Shown: piece after piece, positions 35,850 to 43,730 of the stretch
Numbering within the stretch: position 1 is the stretch's first letter
How the letters are laid out: the number at the start of each line of letters is the position of its first letter
NCBI GenBank assembly: GCA_021824575.1
Contig: JAKAKJ010000080.1
Coordinates: 1 to 64,000, forward strand
DNA: 64,000 bases
Source of the DNA: Chloroflexota bacterium
GTDB lineage: Bacteria; Chloroflexota; Anaerolineae; Anaerolineales; Villigracilaceae
Direction: 5' to 3'
Translations under genes and position numbers: made by a program
Notes under the pieces: generated by a model
Seen by the model: the letters and a program-made list of their open reading frames with translations, nothing else
The model's database searches: none
Told to the model about the DNA's origin: nothing

Positions 35850-37841
35850 TTAACCTTGCATTCCCTCCCACTCCGCCAGCTTCTCATCCATCTCTTTTTG
35901 CACGCGTTCGTATTCTCTTCCAATCACCGCAACTTCATTCGGATTCACAAACAGACTTTCCAATTGCGCGCCTAAATTCGCCAATTCCGCTTCGAGCGCG
36001 GCGATGGTATTTTCGAGTTCCTGCATCTGCGCGATCTTTCGTCTTTCCTCTTTACTTGAAGAAGATATGCGTTGTTTTGGCGTAGGGGTGGAGCGACGCT
36101 CCGCCCCTACTGCATTACGCGCCGCTTCCTTCTCGCGTTCCTCTTTCATCTGTGAATACGTGCCTTTGAAAACCATCAGACGATTCTCATCGGCATTGAC
36201 TTCCCAGATTTGCATCGCCAGCGCGTCGACAAGATAACGATCATGCGTGACCAGCAAGATCGTGCCTTTATACGAATCCAGCACGGACTGCAAAACTTCC
36301 TGTGCGGGGATATCCAAATGATTCGTCGGCTCATCGAGCAGCAACAAATTCGTATCTTCCAACGCCAGCTTGGCTAATGCCAATCGTCCGCGTTCGCCGC
36401 CAGAGATCATGGAAACTTTCTTGAACACATCGTCGCCGGAGAAAAGGTATTTGCCAAGATAATCGCGTCCCTGATAGGGCAGCATGCCGGGCGAGGCGGT
36501 CAGGATTTCATCCAATACTGTTTTATCGGGATCGAGTCCCTCGTGCGCCTGCGCGAAATATCCGATGCGCAGACTCGCTCCCAGAATCACCTCGCCCGCC
36601 AACGGTTCGATCTGACCGAGAATCGTTTTGAGAAACGTTGTCTTGCCCGCGCCGTTCGGACCGATCAAGGCCGCGCACTCGGTGCGTCGCAATTCGATAT
36701 CCGGCACGCGGAAAAGCATCCTGCCCGGATAACCAATTTCAAGATCACGCGTGCGAATCACCAAGTCGCCGGAGCGGGCCGTCGAACGCAGATGCAGATG
36801 AAGGTCCGGTGTGACGCGCAGCGGCGGACGCAATGCGCGCACACGCCGCTCAGCTTCCTCCACGCTGAACGGGCTGATTGTTGTGTCCACATCCAACTGC
36901 GACCAATTCGTGCTGACCACCGCGTCCATGCCGACTTGTTCAATTGCCTGCACCACGCGCGTCAGCCGTCGCAGTTTGCCTTTGGCCTGCTGAATGTTCT
37001 GCCCTGAAATATTTTTCTTGATATATTCCACATCCTTCAACAACTTCTCGCGCTCCGATTCGAAAACTTCGGTGCGATGATTCCAGCGATTCTCACGCTC
37101 CTGCAAATAGGTGCTGTAATTGCCGCGGTAAAGTTCCGATCCGCTCACGGACATTTCGAGCAGCACATTGCAGGTATGATCGAGAAAATAACGATCATGG
37201 GAGACGATAAGCGCCGCGCCGTCCCACTGACTCAAATAACCTTCGAGCCATTCGATGGCTTCGATGTCGAGATGATTGGTCGGCTCATCGAGCAGTAACA
37301 AATCGGGATTCGAAAGAAGCAGCTTCGCGAGGAACGCGCGCGTGCGTTGTCCACCCGAAAGATGATCGAGCGGCATTTGAAAATCAGATTCATCGAAGCC
37401 GAGGCCCGTGAGAACCTGTTTGATTCGGACCTGATAGACATAACCGCCGCGCCGCTCGAAGTCTTCCTGCATCGGGCCATACCGGACCAAAGCCGGTTCC
37501 CGTTTAATTGGGTCGGACATTTCGGCTTCGAGCTTTTCCAGCTCGCGTTGACGCCGAATCAAATCGGCGAACTCCGACAGGCATGCATCCCAAATCGTTC
37601 CGTCGAGTTGGAAGTCTGCTTCCTGAGACAGATATCCGACGCGAAGATTCTTCGCGCGCGTAACCTTTCCCGCTGACGGTTCCTCCAAGCCGACAAGGAT
37701 TCGCAGCAATGTAGTCTTGCCAATTCCGTTCGGTCCGACGAGTGCAAAGCGCGCGCCTTTGACAATCGAAAACGAAACATCGCGGAAGATGTCTTCCGCG
37801 CCGAAGGATTTGGTGAGGGAATGTGCAGTGATGAGGGACAT
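35850..37841 (-). CDS. ABC-F family ATPase (Uup/EttA-like ribosome-associated)
   Basis: 663 residues, two ABC domains and no membrane part. Walker A GPNGIGKTT and GPNGAGKTT, signature LSGGQ and ISGGE, and two DEPTNHLD Walker B motifs; the inter-domain linker at about 245-310 is basic and helical as in the P-site tRNA-contacting segment. The tail (about 555-663) forms a coiled coil, as in Uup. ABC-F proteins act on ribosomes or give antibiotic resistance. Odd: a 29-bp palindrome at 36082-36110 lies in frame in the linker before the coiled coil (AVGAERRSTPT). The start at 37841 gives the normal family N-terminus. Confidence 0.9.
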   Translation of the reverse strand: MSLITAHSLTKSFGAEDIFRDVSFSIVKGARFALVGPNGIGKTTLLRILVGLEEPSAGKVTRAKNLRVGYLSQEADFQLDGTIWDACLSEFADLIRRQRELEKLEAEMSDPIKREPALVRYGPMQEDFERRGGYVYQVRIKQVLTGLGFDESDFQMPLDHLSGGQRTRAFLAKLLLSNPDLLLLDEPTNHLDIEAIEWLEGYLSQWDGAALIVSHDRYFLDHTCNVLLEMSVSGSELYRGNYSTYLQERENRWNHRTEVFESEREKLLKDVEYIKKNISGQNIQQAKGKLRRLTRVVQAIEQVGMDAVVSTNWSQLDVDTTISPFSVEEAERRVRALRPPLRVTPDLHLHLRSTARSGDLVIRTRDLEIGYPGRMLFRVPDIELRRTECAALIGPNGAGKTTFLKTILGQIEPLAGEVILGASLRIGYFAQAHEGLDPDKTVLDEILTASPGMLPYQGRDYLGKYLFSGDDVFKKVSMISGGERGRLALAKLALEDTNLLLLDEPTNHLDIPAQEVLQSVLDSYKGTILLVTHDRYLVDALAMQIWEVNADENRLMVFKGTYSQMKEEREKEAARNAVGAERRSTPTPKQRISSSSKEERRKIAQMQELENTIAALEAELANLGAQLESLFVNPNEVAVIGREYERVQKEMDEKLAEWEGMQG
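36082..36110. repeat. 29-bp AGGGGCG-family palindrome inside the ABC-F gene
   Basis: A 14-base arm, GTAGGGGTGGAGCG, one central A, and its complementary arm CGCTCCGCCCCTAC (one G-T pair). It sits in frame in a linker. Read in the gene direction it encodes AVGAERRSTPT, in the same phase as the AGAQHAAPLP encoded by the 38132-38159 copy. Confidence 0.8.
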
Positions 37842-37910
37842 GATAATTGCATGGCAAGGGCACAGCAAGACGAGCAAGCGTCAAAGGATTTTTGATTCTC
37901 CGCTGTGCCC

Positions 37911-38438
37911 TTACGAAAGATTTTCTTTATCCTCCGCCCAATGAGACGGGTTGGATTCGATGTACCGATGGATTCTATCCCATTCTTTTTCGTTTCGAAT
38001 CACGCGTTCGTAATAATTTCTTTGCCAGATATTTTTCGCGTTCAATTCACATCCAATGCGCCGCGTAACCGCGGATCTGTACGACCGAATAATGGCGCCC
38101 AATGAACCCGGTTTCACATTTGGTGGGGATGGCAGGGGCGCAGCATGCTGCGCCCCTGCGGTTGATAACGATTCGTTCTCATGAATCACAATAATCCCAT
38201 GCACATGATTCGGCATGACAATATATGCGCCCAATTCCGCATTTGGAAAATGTTCGGGGATGACATGCCAACATTCAGCCGCGATTCTGCCAAATTCATT
38301 CAACAACATTTCACCATTCGTGATTTCGCCAAACAAACATTTGCGTCGCTGCGCCACCATCGTGACGAAATACGCGCCCACGCAATAGTCGTATTCTTTC
38401 AAACGAATCGAACGGCGATGGAACTTCGTCTGAATCAA
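37911..38438 (-). CDS. REP-associated tyrosine transposase (RAYT, Y1/IS200-like)
   Basis: 175 residues of the HUH Y1 transposase family. Seen: the N-terminal YFVTMVAQRRKCLFG, the metal-binding HUH motif MPNHVHGIIVI, and the C-terminal block NIWQRNYYERVIRNEKEWDRIHRYIE-type region, in part, with the candidate catalytic Tyr, ending in NPSHW. RAYTs nick and may spread REP palindromes. The frame begins at a TTG that overlaps the proC stop (TTGA), so translation may be coupled. A 28-bp palindrome of the AGGGGCG family lies in frame within it (AGAQHAAPLP), between the HUH motif and the Tyr region, which might be a harmless loop. Confidence 0.9.
   Translation of the reverse strand: MIQTKFHRRSIRLKEYDYCVGAYFVTMVAQRRKCLFGEITNGEMLLNEFGRIAAECWHVIPEHFPNAELGAYIVMPNHVHGIIVIHENESLSTAGAQHAAPLPSPPNVKPGSLGAIIRSYRSAVTRRIGCELNAKNIWQRNYYERVIRNEKEWDRIHRYIESNPSHWAEDKENLS
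38132..38159. repeat. 28-bp perfect AGGGGCG palindrome inside the transposase gene
   Basis: GCAGGGGCGCAGCA followed directly by its reverse complement. Same family as the copies at 30496 and 36082. It is in frame and lies in the presumed loop between transposase motifs. Confidence 0.85.
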
Positions 38439-39286
38439 ATTTCATCGTCCTCATGCGCGTCTGCAATATGCGCAGGCTTTTCCTTTCCCAATTCCACTGA
38501 ACGCTGATACGCGGCCCAAACGGCGCGCGAGATCGCCGTGCGGAAACCAGCCTTCTCCAAATAATACAGCGCCTCAGCGGACGTCCCACCCGGCGACGTG
38601 ACCTGATTCCGCAGCGCGGCCGGATGTTTCTCGGCCTGCTCGTAAAAATCCGCGGAACCTTTAATCGTCTGTAAAACCAATTGCTCGGCAATCCGTCGCG
38701 GGAATCCCATGTGCACGCCTGCGTCAATCAATGCCTCGGTAAAAAGAAAAACATACGCAGGACCGGTGCCGGATAACGCCGTCGCCATGTCGAGATAACT
38801 CTCGTCTTCGACAAAGACTTCTGCACCCAACGCGCCCAAAATTTTCCTCGCCGTCTCGCGCTGTTCCTCGGACGTTTCATGCGAGGCCGTCCAAACTGTG
38901 ATGCCTTCGCCAATCTGTCCCGGCGTATTCGGCATCGAACGGACAACGGCTTTGTGTTTCAATCCCGCGCCAAGCTTCTTGATCGAAGCGCCAGCGACAA
39001 TCGAAAGCACCAAAGCGTCCGCACGGATGCTTTTGATCCCCTTCATCACATCACTCAGTCTTTGCGGTTTGACAGATAAAACAACGACGTCCGCCTCGTG
39101 AACTGCGGCAGCGTTATCTGTTGTTGATTGAATGCCGTACTTCCTATGCAATTCCTCGCCGCGTTCCGCGCGCGGCCCCGAAGCGATCAGGTTCGCGGGC
39201 TTTGCCAATTTCTGTCGGAGCAATCCGGCAATCATCGCTTCAGCCATAACTCCTGGTCCAATAAAAACGACTCGTTTATTAAGCAT
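38435..39286 (-). CDS. proC: Pyrroline-5-carboxylate reductase
   Basis: 283 residues; last step of proline synthesis, NAD(P)H-dependent. Seen: the N-terminal Rossmann motif FIGPGVMAEAMIAGL, VVLSVKPQ, the VRSMPNTPGQIGEGITVW region, and the C-terminal signature block ALSGTGPAYVFLFTEALIDAGVH-type, in part, with VTSPGGTSAEAL. Cytosolic, expected to form a decamer or dimer. Ribosome binding site GGAGGC and a minus-strand TATAAT at 39305-39310 give a clear start. The transposase gene overlaps its stop codon. Confidence 0.95.
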   Translation of the reverse strand: MLNKRVVFIGPGVMAEAMIAGLLRQKLAKPANLIASGPRAERGEELHRKYGIQSTTDNAAAVHEADVVVLSVKPQRLSDVMKGIKSIRADALVLSIVAGASIKKLGAGLKHKAVVRSMPNTPGQIGEGITVWTASHETSEEQRETARKILGALGAEVFVEDESYLDMATALSGTGPAYVFLFTEALIDAGVHMGFPRRIAEQLVLQTIKGSADFYEQAEKHPAALRNQVTSPGGTSAEALYYLEKAGFRTAISRAVWAAYQRSVELGKEKPAHIADAHEDDEI

Positions 39287-39304
39287 CTCTGCCTCCTTGC
39301 ACGG

Positions 39305-39310
39305 ATTATA
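39305..39310 (-). promoter_or_regulatory. Candidate -10 box of proC
   Basis: TATAAT on the minus strand about 20 bases before the proC ATG, with AAGGAGGC between. Confidence 0.5.
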
Positions 39311-39401
39311 AAGGCAGGCCGCTGAAAAGCTAACTGCAATTTCATGAAAATTTCATGTGCGACTCACTCGCGGAAAGTAACATCCCGCCAAATTACAGAT
39401 G

Positions 39402-39430
39402 GCCCGTGCCAAATGATGACACGGGCTTTC
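39402..39430 (+). promoter_or_regulatory. Terminator-like hairpin just upstream of a gene
   Basis: GCCCGTG / CACGGGC stem, 11-base loop, then TTTCATTG, located about 22 bases before the ATG at 39453. No plus-strand gene ends upstream, so it may be a leader attenuator of the phosphodiester-glycosidase-like gene. Confidence 0.45.
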
Positions 39431-39452
39431 ATTGTCTCAGAAGGAATTATTC

Positions 39453-40730
39453 ATGGCTCGCTTGCAAACTCTTTCATCTTATGGCGGGAAACAAAAACAA
39501 CAACGGTCACGGAACGGTTGGAAAATCGTTCTGCTTTCCGGTACGTTGACAATCTTGTTTGCGCTTTTGTTTTTGCTGGCAATTGTCCCGGTAATTTCGC
39601 CGTCAACGGGCGCGGATGTTGCAGACTTACTGCGCTCCATCGTCGGACCTGCGCCGGTCGCGGCGCTGGAGAGCACATCGTACCATTTTCAAGATGTATT
39701 CAATCAGGTACGTTCACAACTCAGCGGCGGGCAGTCCGAGATTCAATGGTCAAGCCAGCCGCAAAGCAACACGGGCACGACCGCGATTCCTTCCACCGCA
39801 ACACCCACAGCGATTCCAAAAACTCCGCCGCCAGCTGCAGAGGTTCCGTTAATACAAAACATTCCAACTGCCGCGCCAACCGCCGCACCCGCGCCGGTTA
39901 ACAATGTCGTCGCTGATTCGCCTCAGATTGGCTGGCAGGCTTACGGCCCGGAAATGAACGGGCAGCCCATTATGGCGCGCGCCATGCAAATGTTGGATCC
40001 AACACGCTCATATACCGGCGTCGCGCTCGTCCGCATTGATCTTTCCAGACTTCAACTTCACATGATGCCGGGAAACATCGAGCCGTCTCATCCGTCGGGA
40101 ATCAATCAAGCCATCCCTGATCTTGGAATGATCCCTCCTGCCGATCAAAGCAGTTTGATCGCGGCCTTCAACGGCGGCTTCAAGGGCGTCCACGGCCGTT
40201 TTGGAATGATGGTCAATGACTTTACTTTGCTCCCGCCGATTGACGGGCTTGGAACGGCGGCAATTTATCAGGATGGTCACGTTGCGATTGGGACATGGGG
40301 AACGGATCTCACGCAGACACCCGACATGATCGCGTTTCGACAGAATTGTCCGCCGCTGATAGATGCGGGTCAGATCAACCCGGGGCTGTATCTCGACAAC
40401 CGCAAGGCATGGGGCTACACCGGCAATTCCGATGTTACGTGGCGTACCGGCTTGGGCATCACACAGGATGGCCGCTATTTGATTTACGCCGTCGGCAACG
40501 GGACATCCGCGGCGACGCTGGCTGAAGCGCTGCAAAACGCGGGCGCGTACAACGCCATGCAATTGGATATCAATCAATACTACGCGCACTTTTATACCTA
40601 CACACCAGCCAGCGATCCATCACAAGAATTCTCGATGACCGGCGAGCCGCTGCTGGCAGAGATGATCTACAACCCGCATTTGTATCTGACGCCCAACGTG
40701 CGCGATTTCTTTTATTTGACGTTGAAATAA
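39453..40730 (+). CDS. Membrane-anchored phosphodiester-glycosidase-like (NAGPA/DUF2233) protein, copy 1
   Basis: 425 residues. A basic N-terminus and one membrane segment (about 25-48), a short helical part, a Pro/Thr/Ala-rich linker (about 100-150), then a NAGPA-type domain: ALVRIDLSRLQLH, SLIAAFNGGFKGVHGRFGMM, WRTGLGITQDGRYLIYAVG, NAGAYNAMQLDIN. The bovine/human relative removes GlcNAc from a phosphodiester; the bacterial role is probably in wall glycopolymer metabolism, outside the cell. A tandem paralogue follows at 40863. The ATG at 39453 has AGAAGGAAT upstream; the TTG seven codons before is less likely. Confidence 0.85.
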   Translation: MARLQTLSSYGGKQKQQRSRNGWKIVLLSGTLTILFALLFLLAIVPVISPSTGADVADLLRSIVGPAPVAALESTSYHFQDVFNQVRSQLSGGQSEIQWSSQPQSNTGTTAIPSTATPTAIPKTPPPAAEVPLIQNIPTAAPTAAPAPVNNVVADSPQIGWQAYGPEMNGQPIMARAMQMLDPTRSYTGVALVRIDLSRLQLHMMPGNIEPSHPSGINQAIPDLGMIPPADQSSLIAAFNGGFKGVHGRFGMMVNDFTLLPPIDGLGTAAIYQDGHVAIGTWGTDLTQTPDMIAFRQNCPPLIDAGQINPGLYLDNRKAWGYTGNSDVTWRTGLGITQDGRYLIYAVGNGTSAATLAEALQNAGAYNAMQLDINQYYAHFYTYTPASDPSQEFSMTGEPLLAEMIYNPHLYLTPNVRDFFYLTLK

Positions 40731-40751
40731 TTGGCTTTTGGGTTGCGACAT

Positions 40752-40778
40752 CAACAGATTTTTATTGTTCATCTGTTG
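40752..40778 (+). terminator. Weak hairpin between the tandem glycosidase-like genes
   Basis: CAACAGAT / ATCTGTTG stem with an 11-base T-rich loop and no good T-run. It could be a weak terminator. Confidence 0.35.
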
Positions 40779-40862
40779 TTCATGCAGGACAGGTAAGATG
40801 CGTTCATGCGCCCTTTGATGGAGAGCAGAGGGCTGATAAACAAGCGAAAAAGGAATTCATTC

Positions 40863-42095
40863 ATGAATCGACTCAGAGGTAAGACAAAGACACGTTCAAA
40901 CCGCGGGTGGGTATACGCGGGCATCTTTTCAATTTTTTCGTTTGCATCGTTGATCGGGGTCCTTGCCATCGTTCCGGCGGTTTCGCCATCCACAGGCGCG
41001 CAAGTCGCGGACATGATCCGGTCGGCAGCCGGGCCGCAGGTGACAGCAAACATCGAAAGCGTATCATTTTGGATTCAGGACAACATCAATCAATTGGCAT
41101 ATCAGGCCGACGGACAGAAACCCGGCATTACACTTGATAAACAACCTGTCGCGCAGCCGACTGTTCAAAGTACGCCTGTGTCACAACCCACACCGCAACC
41201 AACACAAACAACAAATCAATCAACTGTAGTCGCACAAAAACCCGTGTTCCAACGCGTCGCTCCCGCGCCAAGTACAAATGTAGTCACCGCGGATCCACAG
41301 ATTGGCTGGCAGGCTTACGGTCCAAACGTGAACGGGCAGCCAGCCATGGCACAGGCGTTATTGAACCTCGATCCAACGCGGCCTTATGCAGGTGTTGCGC
41401 TCGTACGCATTGATCTTTCGATGCTTCAGTTACACACGGAACCGGGGTTCCTGGAGCCATCACATGCGACGAATGTTGTTAATGCAATCCCGAATTTGGG
41501 AACCATTCCGCCCGCGGATATGAGTCACCTCATTGCCGCGTTCAACGGCGGGTTCAAAGCGGTTAACGGAAAATATGGAATGGTCGTTGACGGAACCACA
41601 CTTCTCACGCCTTGGCCGGGAATTGCAACGGTCGCAATCTATAAGGACGGACACGTTCAGATCGGCACGTGGGGACAGGATTTATTCCCTGGCGACCCGA
41701 ACATGGTTGCGCTGCGACAGAATTGTCCGCCCATTTTGGAAGCAGGACAAATTGATCCGCGCGTCTATGTTGATGATGCGTCCCTTTGGGGGAACACCAT
41801 CGGCAACCAGTCCATCACGTGGCGAACCGGACTGGGCATTACACAGGATGGCCGCTATTTGATCTACGCGGTGGGCAATGCCACATCCGTTTCCACTCTG
41901 GCTCAAGCATTGCAAGATGCGGGCGCCTATAATGCGATGCAGCTTGATATCAACAAGCATTATGCCCATTTCGTGACATACAAACCTTCTGGCAATCATC
42001 TAACAGCCGTCCAGCTTTTGGATCAAATGGAAAACGATCCGACGCTTTATCTTGTCGCACATTCAAGAGATTTCTTTTATTTGACAACGCGTTAG
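40863..42095 (+). CDS. Membrane-anchored phosphodiester-glycosidase-like (NAGPA/DUF2233) protein, copy 2
   Basis: 410 residues, the same layout as the gene before it: basic start, one membrane segment (about 17-40), Gln/Pro/Thr-rich linker, then the NAGPA-type domain with DPTRPYAGVALVRIDLS, LIAAFNGGFKAVNGKYGM, RTGLGITQDGRYLIYAVG and YNAMQLDIN. Even the membrane helix region (LAIVPAVSPSTGAQVADM against LAIVPVISPSTGADVADL) is alike, so it is a recent tandem duplication with a diverged linker. The start at 40863 follows AAAAAGGAATTC. A strong terminator ends the pair. Confidence 0.85.
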   Translation: MNRLRGKTKTRSNRGWVYAGIFSIFSFASLIGVLAIVPAVSPSTGAQVADMIRSAAGPQVTANIESVSFWIQDNINQLAYQADGQKPGITLDKQPVAQPTVQSTPVSQPTPQPTQTTNQSTVVAQKPVFQRVAPAPSTNVVTADPQIGWQAYGPNVNGQPAMAQALLNLDPTRPYAGVALVRIDLSMLQLHTEPGFLEPSHATNVVNAIPNLGTIPPADMSHLIAAFNGGFKAVNGKYGMVVDGTTLLTPWPGIATVAIYKDGHVQIGTWGQDLFPGDPNMVALRQNCPPILEAGQIDPRVYVDDASLWGNTIGNQSITWRTGLGITQDGRYLIYAVGNATSVSTLAQALQDAGAYNAMQLDINKHYAHFVTYKPSGNHLTAVQLLDQMENDPTLYLVAHSRDFFYLTTR

Positions 42096-42112
42096 GAACG
42101 CTTCAATAAAAC

Positions 42113-42144
42113 AAAACGAGCGGAATTTCATCCGCTCGTTTTTG
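42113..42144. terminator. Bidirectional terminator
   Basis: Stem AACGAGCGGA / TCCGCTCGTT, extended by A-T pairs, with a T-run on plus and an A-run giving Ts on minus. It serves the glycosidase-like gene and the convergent ruvA. Confidence 0.88.
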
Positions 42145-42161
42145 ATTCAACAAGAATGGAT

Positions 42162-42743
42162 CTATTTTCCCGTGAAATATTGCAGCGCCAATCGCAACCG
42201 CTCCTCCACATCCTCCGGCGCGTCTTTTGGCAGGGACTGGATGGCGGTTTGCGCCTCGACAACGGAATAGCCCAGCGCGGTCAGCGCGGCCAGAACCTCG
42301 CTGTCCTTATCTGATAGCGCGGCGACTTTGGCCAACGCGTCAGCGGGTTTGAGTCGGTCATGCAAATAAAGCACGATTTTCTGAGCAGTCTTTTTTCCAA
42401 CGCCGGGCACGCGGCTGAGAATTTCACTTTCTTCGTTGAACACCGCGCGTTGGACGGTATCCAGCGTGAGCGTTGACAACACCGAAAGCGCAACCTTCGG
42501 GCCAACGCCGTCCACGCCCAACAACATATTGAACAGATCGCGGTCGGATTGGGATTCAAATCCGTAAAGCGTCAGAGCGTCTTCGCGGACAACGAGATGC
42601 GTATAAAGCAAAACAACTTCGCCGACCTTGAGCCGTCCGCGCAGCGGCGCAGGGACAAACACACGCAGTCCCACGCCGCCAATCTCGACAACGAGGGCAT
42701 TATCTTCGATTTGAGTTACTTCACCGCGCAAGGTTGCGATCAT
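42162..42743 (-). CDS. ruvA: Holliday junction branch migration protein RuvA
   Basis: 193 residues. N-terminal OB domain (MIATLRGEVTQIEDNALVVEIGGVG), two helix-hairpin-helix motifs (LLGVDGVGPKVALSVLS and LSRVPGVGKKTAQKIVL), and the C-terminal RuvB-binding domain (LTALGYSVVEAQTAI). It binds four-way junctions as tetramers and loads RuvB, which is not in the window. The start at 42743 gives the standard N-terminus; the longer frame adds ten residues with no parallel. Downstream of ruvC and a small membrane protein gene in the same direction. Confidence 0.95.
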   Translation of the reverse strand: MIATLRGEVTQIEDNALVVEIGGVGLRVFVPAPLRGRLKVGEVVLLYTHLVVREDALTLYGFESQSDRDLFNMLLGVDGVGPKVALSVLSTLTLDTVQRAVFNEESEILSRVPGVGKKTAQKIVLYLHDRLKPADALAKVAALSDKDSEVLAALTALGYSVVEAQTAIQSLPKDAPEDVEERLRLALQYFTGK

Positions 42744-42766
42744 GGGTCTATTTAACCACAGATAAC

Positions 42767-43108
42767 TCAAATTGTCTTTTCATTCTTTGGTAATTTGGAA
42801 AGTGAGAAGTAAAGGATCAAAAGGCCTGCAATGAAAATCAACTCTAATATTAATGGGGCAAATCCCAAGCCGACAAGCAGAATGGAACCAATCGCCATGA
42901 CAACAAGCAACTTACGAATCGGGCCAAGTGACAGAATCAATCCGAACAAGGGAAGCAAAGATAAACAAAGAAGAAAACACGCGTAAATCAAAATGCCTTG
43001 CCAGTAAATTATTGAATTTGGAAATCGGAAAGGCAACGTTACAAAAACCATAACAACCGTGATAAGAATTAATGCAGAAATGACAGCAATGATTTTCAAG
43101 ATTTTCAA
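42767..43108 (-). CDS. Small polytopic membrane protein between ruvC and ruvA
   Basis: 113 residues with four hydrophobic segments (about 4-24, 33-56, 62-80, 84-104) and a basic, Asn-containing C-terminus. No known family. A perfect AAGGAGG followed by a TTG at 43108 sets the start; longer frames read through the ruvC 3' end. The gap to ruvA is 23 bases, and ruvC lies 52 bases upstream, so it is likely in the same operon. The function is unknown. Confidence 0.7.
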   Translation of the reverse strand: MKILKIIAVISALILITVVMVFVTLPFRFPNSIIYWQGILIYACFLLCLSLLPLFGLILSLGPIRKLLVVMAIGSILLVGLGFAPLILELIFIAGLLILYFSLSKLPKNEKTI

Positions 43109-43160
43109 TTCTTCCTCCTTACAAAATCGAAAAAATCCATCTGCGTTTATCTGTGATGAA

Positions 43161-43640
43161 TCAATATCTCTTCGTATGCAAATGCGTGATGGCAATTGCC
43201 AGCGCGTCGGCGGCATCATCGGGCTTGGGAATCTCGGGCAGGAGCAAAAGTGTCCGCACCATTTCCTGAACCTGGCGTTTATCGGCTGATCCATAACCGG
43301 CCACGGCCTGCTTGACTTCGTTTGGTGTGTATTCGAACACTTCAAGCCCCGCTTGTTGAAGCGATAACAAAACCACGCCGCGCGCTTGTCCCACCGCGAT
43401 GGCTGTGGTGATGTTACGCTGGAAAAATAATTTCTCGACCGCGGCGGTATCAGGATGATTTTGTTTTAGAAGATCATTCAATTGGGAATAGAGCATCTCC
43501 AGCCGTGCGGAGGCGGTGGACTCTTTTGGAGTGGTGATGACGCCAAATTTAACGGCATCCAGACTTCCATCCCGCGCGATGCGGACGAATCCGTAGCCCG
43601 TGGTTGCTGTTCCTGGATCAATCCCAAGCGCAAGCGTCAT
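43161..43640 (-). CDS. ruvC: Crossover junction endodeoxyribonuclease RuvC
   Basis: 159 residues, full length. RNase H-fold resolvase of Holliday junctions. Acidic active site: D7 in LGIDPGTATTGYG, the Glu in AAVEKLFFQRN, and the Asp pair in KPDDAADALAIAI. Also the GQARGVVLL helix and KQAVAGYGSADKRQVQ loop typical of RuvC. It lies between yebC and ruvA, an arrangement common in bacteria. The ATG at 43640 is conserved in the family. Confidence 0.96.
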   Translation of the reverse strand: MTLALGIDPGTATTGYGFVRIARDGSLDAVKFGVITTPKESTASARLEMLYSQLNDLLKQNHPDTAAVEKLFFQRNITTAIAVGQARGVVLLSLQQAGLEVFEYTPNEVKQAVAGYGSADKRQVQEMVRTLLLLPEIPKPDDAADALAIAITHLHTKRY

Positions 43641-43658
43641 GATGTCCGATTAAATACG

Positions 43659-43727
43659 AACCGCGAAGAACACAAAGACCGCAAAGAAATTTTAAAAATC
43701 TTCGCGCTCTTGGTGAGCTTCGCGGTT
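43659..43727. repeat. Interspersed inverted repeat between yebC and ruvC
   Basis: AACCGCGAAG and CTTCGCGGTT border 69 bases, with an inner CTTCGCG and AAGACCGCAAAG text. It fills almost the whole yebC-ruvC gap. The ends are perfect complements, so the transcript would fold. Confidence 0.6.
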
Positions 43728-43730
43728 ATA

